Of a stretch of 5,322 bases of DNA, positions 1 through 5,322 are shown one piece after another (the stretch's first letter is position 1; each line of letters begins with the position of its first letter). The notes below the pieces were generated by a model. It ran no database searches. It worked only from the letters and a program-made list of their open reading frames with translations, and was not told where the DNA came from. This DNA comes from Candidatus Treponema faecavium (lineage in GTDB: Bacteria > Spirochaetota > Spirochaetia > Treponematales > Treponemataceae): NCBI GenBank assembly GCA_019113455.1, contig DXHG01000098.1:1-5322 (forward strand), in the 5' to 3' direction. Made by a program: the position numbers and the translations under genes.

Positions 1-1088
1 AACTGCCGGCAGCAGTCCCGCTTTTTGCGGCGGTTGTGTTTTGCGCCGGTTTCGCAGTGCTGCCCGTGCTTGCTTCCGCGCGATTCCGTATTCCGCCGGT
101 ATTGTCATCGCTGCTGTTCGGCTTTTTTCTGCAAGGGTGCGCTGTGCTGCTTGCCGCAGGCTTTACCGGCACACCGTCTGTGATTACTGACTTTGCCGCG
201 CCGGTTCTCTCGTTCGGCGCTTCGTGGGTCGGTTTTGATCAGGTATATTCTGTGCCGTGGATTGCACTCATCGCTGCCGCCGTTACGTCCGGATGCTGGC
301 TTTTTACTGCGCGCAGCAGGCTGGGGATTTCGATCGGCTTTGCGGCTCCGGGCTTATCCGGCAGATATGATCTTTTGACGGGAGAAAGCCGTAAAAACAC
401 AGCGGAAAACGCCCGCAATCTCCGCGTGCTTGCCGTATCGCTTGTTCCGGCAGCGCTTATTTCAGGCGCGCTGTACGGACTGGCGGGCTTTATTTTCGCT
501 GCGAGAACCGGCAGCGTGTCTGCCGGAGACTCAAGTGATATGTGGCTTTTTGTGTTCTGCGGCTGTCTTATCGGCGGCGTGTCGGTTTTCGGCGGCAGAG
601 GTTCTCCGGTGCGCGCGGCTCTTGGCGTGTGTGTGTGCCTGTTCTTTGAATATGCGTTTGATTTCCTGAATGTTCCGGCAGGAATGACGCATATGTGCAT
701 TGCCGTATGTGCTGCGGCGTCGCTTTGCCTTGATGCGGCCTGCCGGCGCGGAACGCTTAAGGCGGACGGCTGTCAGGCGCGGGAGCCTGCCGCCGACGCA
801 ATGCAGCGTGAAGAAGCGCAGGAACCCGCGCGCGGTGAGCCGCCCGCTGCGGAAACAGAAACACAGAAAGCGTCCGCCGCTGCTGCGGAAGCGGAACCGC
901 CCCGTGATTCCATGGCTGCCGTGCTGCGGGAGGATCAATCTGCGTCTGATGTTGCACGCAGTGAAGCGCCTGCTGACAGCGCCGCAGAAACCGCTTTGGA
1001 ACCGGCGGCAGAAACAGCCGCCGCAGAACCGAAAAAGAAAAAAGCCGGCAGCTCCAAGTGGAAGCTCGGCGGCGATTTCTTTGACTGA
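1..1088 (+). CDS. ABC transporter permease, RbsC-like simple-sugar family, 3' part with Ala/Glu-rich tail
   Basis: Inner-membrane permease subunit of an importer of the BPD_transp_2 family (ribose/simple sugar/nucleoside type). It would form the channel for a substrate handed over by a binding protein and be driven by an RbsA/MglA-like ATPase. The reading frame (codons starting at base 3) is open to the left edge, so the N-terminus is missing; the GTG at 36 lies in continuous hydrophobic sequence and is unlikely to be the start. Counting from that GTG, hydrophobic segments lie near residues 24-42, 74-90, 130-155, 168-184, 194-210 and 217-235. The stretch LIGGVSVFGGRGS (178-190) matches the family's conserved GG-x-S-x-x-GG-x-G element. 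Residues 238-350 form a hydrophilic Ala/Glu/Pro-rich tail ending in KKKKAGSSKWKLGGDFFD, which is unusual for the family. The transported substrate cannot be told; other RbsC-like permeases, such as those for riboflavin or nucleosides, are possible. The stop is TGA at 1086-1088. Confidence 0.75.
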   Translation, partial: LPAAVPLFAAVVFCAGFAVLPVLASARFRIPPVLSSLLFGFFLQGCAVLLAAGFTGTPSVITDFAAPVLSFGASWVGFDQVYSVPWIALIAAAVTSGCWLFTARSRLGISIGFAAPGLSGRYDLLTGESRKNTAENARNLRVLAVSLVPAALISGALYGLAGFIFAARTGSVSAGDSSDMWLFVFCGCLIGGVSVFGGRGSPVRAALGVCVCLFFEYAFDFLNVPAGMTHMCIAVCAAASLCLDAACRRGTLKADGCQAREPAADAMQREEAQEPARGEPPAAETETQKASAAAAEAEPPRDSMAAVLREDQSASDVARSEAPADSAAETALEPAAETAAAEPKKKKAGSSKWKLGGDFFD

Positions 1089-1105
1089 CTGTTTCCGGCC
1101 ATAAC

Positions 1106-1142
1106 AAAAAAAGCGTGTACGCTCTGCGTACACGCTTTTTTT
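1106..1142. terminator. Bidirectional intrinsic terminator between permease and galT
   Basis: A perfect 10-bp stem, GCGTGTACGC (1113-1122) with GCGTACACGC (1126-1135), closes a 3-base loop (TCT). It is flanked by A7 (1106-1112) and T7 (1136-1142), so the A and T runs extend the pairing to 17 bp and each strand shows a hairpin followed by a U-run. It lies 18 bases after the permease stop and 21 bases after the galT stop on the other strand, the usual place for a shared terminator of convergent genes. Confidence 0.93.
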
Positions 1143-1162
1143 GTTTTCACGCAGGCTGCAAT

Positions 1163-2662
1163 TTACAGCGAAGCGACAAACCGCCTGAACGCGGCTTTTC
1201 CCTGCGCGGTGCGCTTGTATACGCCGGCGTCTTCAAGCACGCGCTTGAACACAAGGCCGGTTTCTTCTTTAAGAATGGCGGCGGCGTTTTCAGGCGCCGC
1301 GGTTCCGGCGTATTTTTGCCGCAGCTCCCGCAGCCACGGCGCGTGCTTTTCCGTTTCCGGAGACGACTCGGCGTCTTTTTGGCCGAGCAGGCACGGTTCA
1401 AGCGCCGCGAGCTCCGCTTTTAAGCGGGACGGCAGTACGGCAAGCCCCATCACCTCGATAAGGCCGATGTTTTCCTTTTTGATGTGGTGCAGCTCCGCGT
1501 GCGGATGATACACGCCGAGCGGGTGCTCTTCCGTCGTGATATTGTTGCGCAGTACCAAATCAAGCTCATAAACATCGCCGCGCTTTCTTGCGATAGGCGT
1601 GATCGTGTTGTGCGGCTCGCCGTCCGTGTACGCAAAAATGAACGCGTTTTCATCGGTATAGCCGCGCCACGCGTCAAGGATGCGCCCGCCGCACTGCACG
1701 AGCCGCGCCGTGTCCGGGCTCCGCAGGCGGATAACCGACATCGGCCAGTTTACAATGCCGGCTTCCACGCCGTCATAGCCGGGCACAGAAATCGCTTCTT
1801 CAATTGCGGCTTTTGCCATCGGGAACTCATACCTGCCTCCCTGAAAATGCTCGTGCGTTAAAATGGAACCGCCGACAATCGGCAGGTCCGCGTTGGAGCC
1901 GACAAAGTAATGCGGAAACTGCGATACAAAGCTGAACAGCTTGGCAAACGCCGCCTCATCGATAACCATCGGCGTATGCGCGCTGTTAAGCACGATGCAG
2001 TGTTCGTTGTAGTATACGTACGGCGAATACTGAAAGCCCCACGTCTGTCCGCAGATGTCGATAGGGATAATGCGGTGATTGCCGCGCGCCGGATGATTGA
2101 TGCGGCCGGCGTATCCCTCGTTTTCAATGCAGAGCTGGCATTTGGGGTAGCCGCTCTGTTTTGCCGTTTTTGCCGCGGCAATCGCTTTCGGATCCTTTTC
2201 CGGCTTTGACAGGTTAATGGTAATATCAAGCGCGCCGTATTCGGTGTTTACCTGCCACTTTACGTCTTTTTTAATGCGTTCCCGCCGTATGTAGTTTGTG
2301 TCGCGGCTGAACGTATAATAGAAATCAGTCGCTTCCTGCGGCGAACGCGCGTATTTTTCTTTGAACGCGCGCTGTACGTCTGACGGCGGCGGCGTAAGGC
2401 ACGCCATAAGCCGCGTGTCGAATATGTCGCGCCACGTAACGGTATTGTCAGGAAAGAGACCGCGCGCATACGCGTCGTCAAGCAGCACGCCAAGAATCGC
2501 TTCCAGATCATCGCTTGACTGCGTGCAGGCGGCTTCGTCGTATTCGTCAAGCTGGAGCACCTCAAGCAGCCGGTTTATCGTGTATATTCTGTCTTCCGGC
2601 GCCGCCAGTCCGGTTTTTTCTCCATAACGGACAAGCGAGCGGATACATTCGTCAACAGTCAT
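1163..2662 (-). CDS. galT: UDP-glucose--hexose-1-phosphate uridylyltransferase, type II (long) GalT
   Basis: Cytosolic Leloir-pathway enzyme that moves UMP from UDP-glucose to galactose-1-phosphate, giving glucose-1-phosphate and UDP-galactose through a uridylyl-histidine intermediate. The product has 499 residues, the length of the Firmicute-type GalT (about 490-515) rather than the roughly 350 of the E. coli type. Visible landmarks are CQLC at 175-178, a likely metal-binding pair; GRINHPARGNHRIIPI at 186-201; GGSILTHEHFQGG at 264-276, whose HEH is the histidine-triad-like active site; and HAELHHIKKENIGLIEVMG at 388-406 in the C-terminal half. The ATG at 2662 was chosen because family-like sequence begins there and an AGAGGAG lies just upstream. 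The open frame runs 18 codons further up, but those codons cover the intergenic hairpin. It is the last gene of the regulator-galK-galT operon, 60 bases after the galK stop. No frameshift or truncation is seen. Confidence 0.95.
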   Translation of the reverse strand: MTVDECIRSLVRYGEKTGLAAPEDRIYTINRLLEVLQLDEYDEAACTQSSDDLEAILGVLLDDAYARGLFPDNTVTWRDIFDTRLMACLTPPPSDVQRAFKEKYARSPQEATDFYYTFSRDTNYIRRERIKKDVKWQVNTEYGALDITINLSKPEKDPKAIAAAKTAKQSGYPKCQLCIENEGYAGRINHPARGNHRIIPIDICGQTWGFQYSPYVYYNEHCIVLNSAHTPMVIDEAAFAKLFSFVSQFPHYFVGSNADLPIVGGSILTHEHFQGGRYEFPMAKAAIEEAISVPGYDGVEAGIVNWPMSVIRLRSPDTARLVQCGGRILDAWRGYTDENAFIFAYTDGEPHNTITPIARKRGDVYELDLVLRNNITTEEHPLGVYHPHAELHHIKKENIGLIEVMGLAVLPSRLKAELAALEPCLLGQKDAESSPETEKHAPWLRELRQKYAGTAAPENAAAILKEETGLVFKRVLEDAGVYKRTAQGKAAFRRFVASL

Positions 2663-2673
2663 TACCCTGTGTT

Positions 2674-2680
2674 CTCCTCT
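2674..2680 (-). promoter_or_regulatory. Ribosome binding site of galT (decides the start)
   Basis: AGAGGAG on the minus strand lies 11 bases before the ATG at 2662. The spacing is rather long, but no ATG, GTG or TTG in frame lies closer, and the site rules out the longer open-frame start at 2716, which would place it inside the coding region. Confidence 0.75.
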
Positions 2681-2690
2681 AAAATCAATG

Positions 2691-2716
2691 AAAAACGCGC
2701 GCGCCGGAGCGCGCAC
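2691..2716 (-). terminator. GC stem-loop with UCCG tetraloop and U-run in the galK-galT gap
   Basis: Read on the minus strand, GUGCGCGC (2716-2709) pairs with GCGCGCGC (2704-2697) through eight base pairs including one G-U. The loop UCCG belongs to the very stable C(UNCG)G tetraloop class. One G and then five U (2695-2691) follow, the form of an intrinsic terminator. It begins 6 bases after the galK stop and ends 10 bases before the galT ribosome binding site. With only five U in a row it may terminate partially, acting as an attenuator, or it may protect the galK 3' end. galT has no obvious promoter of its own, so full termination would be unexpected. Confidence 0.6.
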
Positions 2717-2722
2717 TGTCTG

Positions 2723-3970
2723 TTATGCGTTCTCCGCAAGCACGCCCGTTCCGTCTCCGATGGAGCAGGCAAAGAAACTTGCCGCATAGCCGATTTTCTG
2801 CGTATACGCCTGCTGCACCTGTTCGATAAAGTGGTCAACGGCGTCTTTGTGTACGAGCGCTATCGCGCAGCCGCCGAATCCGGCGCCGGTCATGCGCGCG
2901 CCTTTACATTCGGGGATTTTGCGCGCCTGCTCAAACAGCGTGTCAAGCTCTATGCCGGTTACTTCGTAGTCATCGCGCAGGGATACGTGCGACGCTTCAA
3001 GCAGTTTTCCCAGTTCATCGAGATTGTTGGCGCGCAGCGCCTGTGCAGCCTGCAGCACGCGCGCGTTTTCCGTAACGCAGTGGCGCGCACGTTTTTCGAG
3101 CACGGGAGAATGCAGGCAGTCCTTGTACTCGTTGAATTGTTCAAGCGTGAGGCCGCACAGATTCTGTATCGGCGTTTTTCCTTTTGCGCGCATTTCCGCC
3201 TGAATGAGCTCAAGCGCCTGCATACATTCCGAGCGGCGTTCGTTGTATTTGGAGTCTGCGAGCTGCCGCTTCTTATTCGTGTTCATTACGACAAACCGGT
3301 AATCCGCCGCGTCAAACGGCACGTACTCGTATTCAAGCGTATCGCAGTCAAGCAGCATTGCGTTGTCCTTGCGTCCCATCGCGATAATAAACTGATCCAT
3401 AATGCCGCATTTGACGTTCATAAACTCGTGTTCTGACTGCTGGCCTATCTTGGCTATTTCAATGCGGCTTACGTCAAAGCCGTACAGGCTGCATAGCGCA
3501 TATGCAAACCCGCATTCAAGCGCGGAAGAAGATGAAATGCCGCCGCCTGCCGGGATGCTGCTGAAAAACAGCGCCTCAAAGCCCGTGTCCGGCGTGTGGC
3601 CGCGGTCTTTGAGTATTTTAAGGATGCCGTTGAGGTAGTTGCAGTAATCGTTTTCCTTTTTATAGCTGAACGAATCGTTAATATCAAACGAAAACTCGCC
3701 GGGAAAGCGCAGGTCGTCGTACACAATCTTTGAGTCGCTGCGCTTGCGTATCGCCAGATACAGCGCCCGGTCTATCGCGGCAGGGAATACTTTGCCGCCG
3801 TTGTAGTCGATATGCTCGCCGATGATGTTGATGCGGGCGGGAGAAAAAAACAGCCGCACGCCGGAAGGGTCTCCTCCGTAGCGTTCAATAAACTGCCGCT
3901 TGAGTTCTCCTGCCAATGCCGCCTTGTCCGTTTCTGCCAGTCTGGCAAGTTCCGTACAGATCTCTTTCAT
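2723..3970 (-). CDS. galK: Galactokinase
   Basis: Cytosolic GHMP-family kinase that phosphorylates alpha-D-galactose at C1 with ATP, the first committed step of the Leloir pathway. It has 415 residues, close to the usual 380-420. All three GHMP motifs are present. PARINIIGEHIDYNGG at 44-59 is the galactokinase signature that binds galactose; R46, E52, H53 and D55 stand in the expected places. PAGGGISSSSALE at 140-152 is the ATP phosphate-binding loop. GARMTGAGFGGCAIALV at 357-373 is the C-terminal motif. CGIMDQF at 188-194 carries the expected catalytic Asp192. The only variation seen is Ala instead of the common Gly before the signature Arg (PAR for PGR), which does not suggest loss of activity. 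The start ATG has AAAGGAG 7 bases upstream. It lies 34 bases after the regulator's stop, so the two are almost certainly co-transcribed. Confidence 0.97.
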   Translation of the reverse strand: MKEICTELARLAETDKAALAGELKRQFIERYGGDPSGVRLFFSPARINIIGEHIDYNGGKVFPAAIDRALYLAIRKRSDSKIVYDDLRFPGEFSFDINDSFSYKKENDYCNYLNGILKILKDRGHTPDTGFEALFFSSIPAGGGISSSSALECGFAYALCSLYGFDVSRIEIAKIGQQSEHEFMNVKCGIMDQFIIAMGRKDNAMLLDCDTLEYEYVPFDAADYRFVVMNTNKKRQLADSKYNERRSECMQALELIQAEMRAKGKTPIQNLCGLTLEQFNEYKDCLHSPVLEKRARHCVTENARVLQAAQALRANNLDELGKLLEASHVSLRDDYEVTGIELDTLFEQARKIPECKGARMTGAGFGGCAIALVHKDAVDHFIEQVQQAYTQKIGYAASFFACSIGDGTGVLAENA

Positions 3971-3977
3971 AATACTG

Positions 3978-3984
3978 CTCCTTT
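3978..3984 (-). promoter_or_regulatory. Ribosome binding site of galK
   Basis: AAAGGAG on the minus strand lies 7 bases before the ATG at 3970. It is the strongest Shine-Dalgarno match in the operon and fixes the galK start. Confidence 0.85.
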
Positions 3985-3990
3985 ATCGTA

Positions 3991-4016
3991 GTGTCGTCGA
4001 TACGTCAGATCGACAC
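3991..4016. repeat. Inverted repeat across the regulator stop codon, before galK
   Basis: GTCGAT (3996-4001) and ATCGAC (4009-4014) are perfect 6-base inverted arms around a 7-base spacer. GTGTCG (3991-3996) and CGACAC (4011-4016) form an overlapping outer pair. The two registers share a GAC and are mutually exclusive, or combine with a bulge. The structure contains the regulator's TGA and ends 6 bases before the galK ribosome binding site on the minus strand. It could influence galK translation or be a secondary binding site; it has no U-run, so it is not a terminator. Confidence 0.4.
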
Positions 4017-5030
4017 AAAATCAGTTGCGTTTTCCTTAAAGAATATGTCTATCGGGATGTCTATCGTTTCCCTGCTTGGCTGGCTGAGCAGGCACGAACG
4101 GTATATCTCGTAGATGCTCGCGTATCCCTGGTATTCCGGCCGCTGCGAGATAATGCAGTCGATACTGCCGTCTGCAAGGGCGCTGCGGTTTTCCGGCAGG
4201 TTGTCAAAACCGATAAGCGCGATGCGGTCTTTGAGACCTCTGAACGTGAGATATTTGCTTACAAAGTACGCTTCCGCATGACTGACAAACATGCCGCTGA
4301 GCTCAGGATAGCGCGCGGTAAAATCGTCAAGGAACGCGCACACGTCGGCTTCTTTTGTCGCGGGGCATACCGCTTCTATGACGGAAGACGATTGATCCTG
4401 CTTAAAAAAGTCCCTGAATCCGCGGTAGCGTTCCCGCAGATTGTAGGCGTTTGCGTACATGCGCAGGCAGGCGTACTGGTCAGAGCCCTTGAGCAGATAC
4501 ATGACGCGCGCGGCGCAGAAACCCGCCTTGTACGGATTCTGCGCAATCGTTGCGACAGGCTCGGTCTGCGCGAGCGGGGAGTCTACGAACAAAAACGGCG
4601 TATCTGTAAGTTCGCTGAGAAACGGCAGCACTTCTTCGGGTACGACGGGCGCGATAACATACGCGTCAGGATGAAACTGGGTTTTGAGCTGCTCTGCGGC
4701 GGCTGCGAAAGAACCCGGCAGACAGCGGTCGTAATACTGAAACTGCAGCTTTATCGCAAACCAGTTGAGCATATGCTGCGCTTCTGTCATGCCGCTTTGC
4801 AGCAGCTGCCAGTATCCGCCCGCGTCCGGCATCGGAAGCAGCACGCCGGCGGTAAAGTTCCCTTTGCGCTTGAGCTGGCGTGCGAGCGGGTTCGGCTGAT
4901 AGCCGCACTGCGCGATAACGGCTTCCACGCGCTCCCGTGTCTGAGGCGCAACCCTGCCGCGGTTGTGCAGTACGCGGTCTACTGTTCCTATCGATACGCC
5001 AGCCTGTGCGGCGATTTCCGTTATTGTCAT
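4005..5030 (-). CDS. LacI-family transcriptional regulator with sugar-binding-protein-like domain
   Basis: Likely a DNA-binding regulator of the galactose operon that it heads. Of 341 residues, about 1-57 form the LacI DNA-binding part: the helix-turn-helix TITEIAAQAGVSIGTVDRV at 2-20, then LHNRGRVAPQTRERV, and a hinge helix NPLARQLKRKG at 47-57 whose Leu53 is in the place that inserts at the operator centre. Residues 60-341 form a periplasmic-binding-protein-like effector and dimerisation domain. ALIGFDNLPENRSAL (271-285) and IDCIISQRPEYQGY (290-303) are the typical C-lobe segments. TVDRVLHNRG instead of the classic TVSRVLN places it in a subgroup with ribose-binding-protein-like effector domains. 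The ATG at 5030 was chosen because the helix-turn-helix begins immediately; the open frame extends 46 codons upstream, but these cover the promoter and do not look like protein. Its Shine-Dalgarno match is weak (GGA before TCAGC). The inducer is probably galactose or a derivative, inferred only from context. Confidence 0.92.
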   Translation of the reverse strand: MTITEIAAQAGVSIGTVDRVLHNRGRVAPQTRERVEAVIAQCGYQPNPLARQLKRKGNFTAGVLLPMPDAGGYWQLLQSGMTEAQHMLNWFAIKLQFQYYDRCLPGSFAAAAEQLKTQFHPDAYVIAPVVPEEVLPFLSELTDTPFLFVDSPLAQTEPVATIAQNPYKAGFCAARVMYLLKGSDQYACLRMYANAYNLRERYRGFRDFFKQDQSSSVIEAVCPATKEADVCAFLDDFTARYPELSGMFVSHAEAYFVSKYLTFRGLKDRIALIGFDNLPENRSALADGSIDCIISQRPEYQGYASIYEIYRSCLLSQPSRETIDIPIDIFFKENATDFVSI

Positions 5031-5069
5031 GCTGATCCAGTTGTATTTGTATTGCGCGCACTGTGATGT

Positions 5070-5081
5070 GTGTACGTACAC
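5070..5081. promoter_or_regulatory. Candidate operator of the LacI-family regulator (12-bp palindrome)
   Basis: GTGTACGTACAC is a perfect 12-bp palindrome with a central CG, the step at which the LacI-family hinge Leu inserts. It lies 40 bases before the regulator's ATG, over the transcription start expected from the predicted promoter, where a bound repressor would block transcription. It resembles but does not match the GalR-type operator, which has an extra base on each side of the CG. Assignment to this regulator is inferred from position and symmetry. Confidence 0.6.
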
Positions 5082-5083
5082 CA

Positions 5084-5112
5084 AGTGTAACACACCCGGC
5101 GGCGAAATGCAA
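5084..5112 (-). promoter_or_regulatory. Predicted sigma70-type promoter of the regulator-galK-galT operon
   Basis: On the minus strand TTGCAT (5112-5107) as -35 and TACACT (5089-5084) as -10 are separated by exactly 17 bases. The -35 matches the consensus at only three of six positions and the -10 at four of six, so the promoter is modest. An A8 run (5123-5116) directly upstream could act like an UP element. The expected start near 5077 leaves a leader of about 47 bases and lies within the candidate operator. GTGTAACAC (5085-5093), a second small dyad, overlaps the -10. Confidence 0.5.
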
Positions 5113-5219
5113 ATGTTTTTTTTCTGAAACTGCAGCGTGCCGCTGCGGGGGCTTTCTGCGTTTTGCAAGCCCGCAGCCGCAGGCTGACAGAAAAAAGTCC
5201 GCGTGCTGCCGGCAAGAAA
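5113..5219. other. Intergenic spacer with small inverted repeats, no gene seen
   Basis: This spacer lies between the predicted promoter and the 22-bp repeat array. It holds a T8 run (5116-5123) and two short hairpins: GCAGCG/CGCTGC (5132-5137 with 5141-5146) and CAGCC/GGCTG (5174-5178 with 5182-5186). TGCCGGCA (5207-5214) is a further 8-bp palindrome. Neither hairpin is followed by a T-run on either strand, so they do not look like terminators. Open frames across it give no protein-like sequence. Confidence 0.5.
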
Positions 5220-5322
5220 TTTGCCGGTGGCAAAATTTATATTTGCCGTTTATCCGGTACGAATTTTGCCGTCGGCCAGCGAGACACTTGCCGATGGCAA
5301 ACGTTTCATTTGCCGACGGCAA
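5220..5322. repeat. Tandem array of 22-23 bp units, each with a TTTGCCGNNGGCAAA palindrome
   Basis: Five units start with (T/C)TTGCCG at 5220, 5242, 5265, 5287 and 5309, at intervals of 22, 23, 22 and 22. Units 1, 4 and 5 contain TTGCC, three bases and GGCAA. Unit 3 has a damaged right arm (GGCCA), and unit 2 keeps only the left arm. The fifth unit is cut by the window end, so the array may go on. The units are degenerate outside the palindrome. A spacing of about two helical turns puts the sites on one face of the DNA, as in arrays of binding sites for a dimeric protein. The function is unknown. Confidence 0.7.

Noticed and set aside
1..12. CTGCCGGCAG palindrome at the left edge
   Set aside because: It is within the permease coding frame and short enough to occur by chance in GC-rich sequence.
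2170..2181. TTGCCGCGGCAA palindrome resembling the right-edge array motif
   Set aside because: It lies inside galT, encodes ordinary Ala/Lys codons, has a different centre and is not repeated nearby; probably chance.
2669..3436. Plus-strand open frame of 255 codons opposite galK
   Set aside because: It is antisense to intact galK with all motifs present; its protein is Arg/Phe-rich with no family features.
3900..5066. Long plus-strand open frame (388 codons) opposite the regulator and the galK start
   Set aside because: It lies antisense to the clear LacI and galK coding sequences, has no recognisable domain and spans the predicted promoter. It arises from the GC-rich codon use of the true genes.
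5061..5083. Possible CRP site (TGTGA half at 5062-5066)
   Set aside because: Only one half-site is present; the expected TCACA at the right distance is missing.
5031..5168. N-terminal extension of the LacI regulator by 46 residues
   Set aside because: The extension would cover the promoter and the operator palindrome, and the helix-turn-helix begins right at the ATG at 5030 as in other LacI proteins.
4666..5322. Minus-strand open frame reaching the right edge, possible partial gene
   Set aside because: It overlaps the regulator in another frame and crosses the 22-bp repeat array; the translated sequence is not protein-like.
5220..5322. CRISPR array
   Set aside because: The period of 22-23 bases is too short for repeat plus spacer, and the unit itself is degenerate and palindromic throughout.

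Overview
The window looks like a bacterial chromosome of moderately high GC content (low to mid 50s by eye, not counted). Genes are tightly packed, with clear AGGAG-type ribosome binding sites ahead of galK and galT. This argues against Bacteroidetes, which rarely use such sites. The long, Firmicute-style (type II) GalT, the galactokinase with a PARINIIGEH signature and the TVDRVLHNRG-type LacI regulator fit a treponeme-like spirochaete or a Firmicute. I lean towards Treponema, but a lineage cannot be proven from this stretch.

Layout. Bases 1-1088 (+) hold the 3' part of a gene for a membrane permease of the ribose/simple-sugar ABC type (RbsC-like). It is cut by the left edge and carries an unusual, hydrophilic Ala/Glu-rich C-terminal tail. 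A perfect hairpin flanked by A7 and T7 (1106-1142) follows and can stop transcription from both sides. The rest is a leftward (minus-strand) operon read in the order LacI-family regulator (5030-4005), galK (3970-2723), galT (2662-1163). The gaps are 34 and 60 bases. The second gap holds a GC-rich stem with a UCCG tetraloop and a U-run, which could reduce transcription into galT or protect the galK 3' end.

Upstream of the regulator is a plausible sigma70-type promoter (TTGCAT, 17 bases, TACACT). A 12-bp perfect palindrome with a central CG (GTGTACGTACAC, 5070-5081) lies over the expected transcription start. It is the best candidate operator and suggests that the regulator controls its own operon. 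Further right, from 5220 to the window edge, an array of imperfect palindromes (TTTGCCGNNGGCAAA) recurs every 22-23 bases. It contains no gene and probably continues beyond the window. It is the least explained element here.

Working together: GalK phosphorylates galactose, and GalT exchanges galactose-1-phosphate with UDP-glucose to give glucose-1-phosphate and UDP-galactose. These are two steps of the Leloir pathway. The epimerase GalE, the mutarotase GalM and a dedicated galactose importer are not in the window. The permease at the left is transcribed towards the operon from its own unit, so a functional link with galactose is possible but unsupported.
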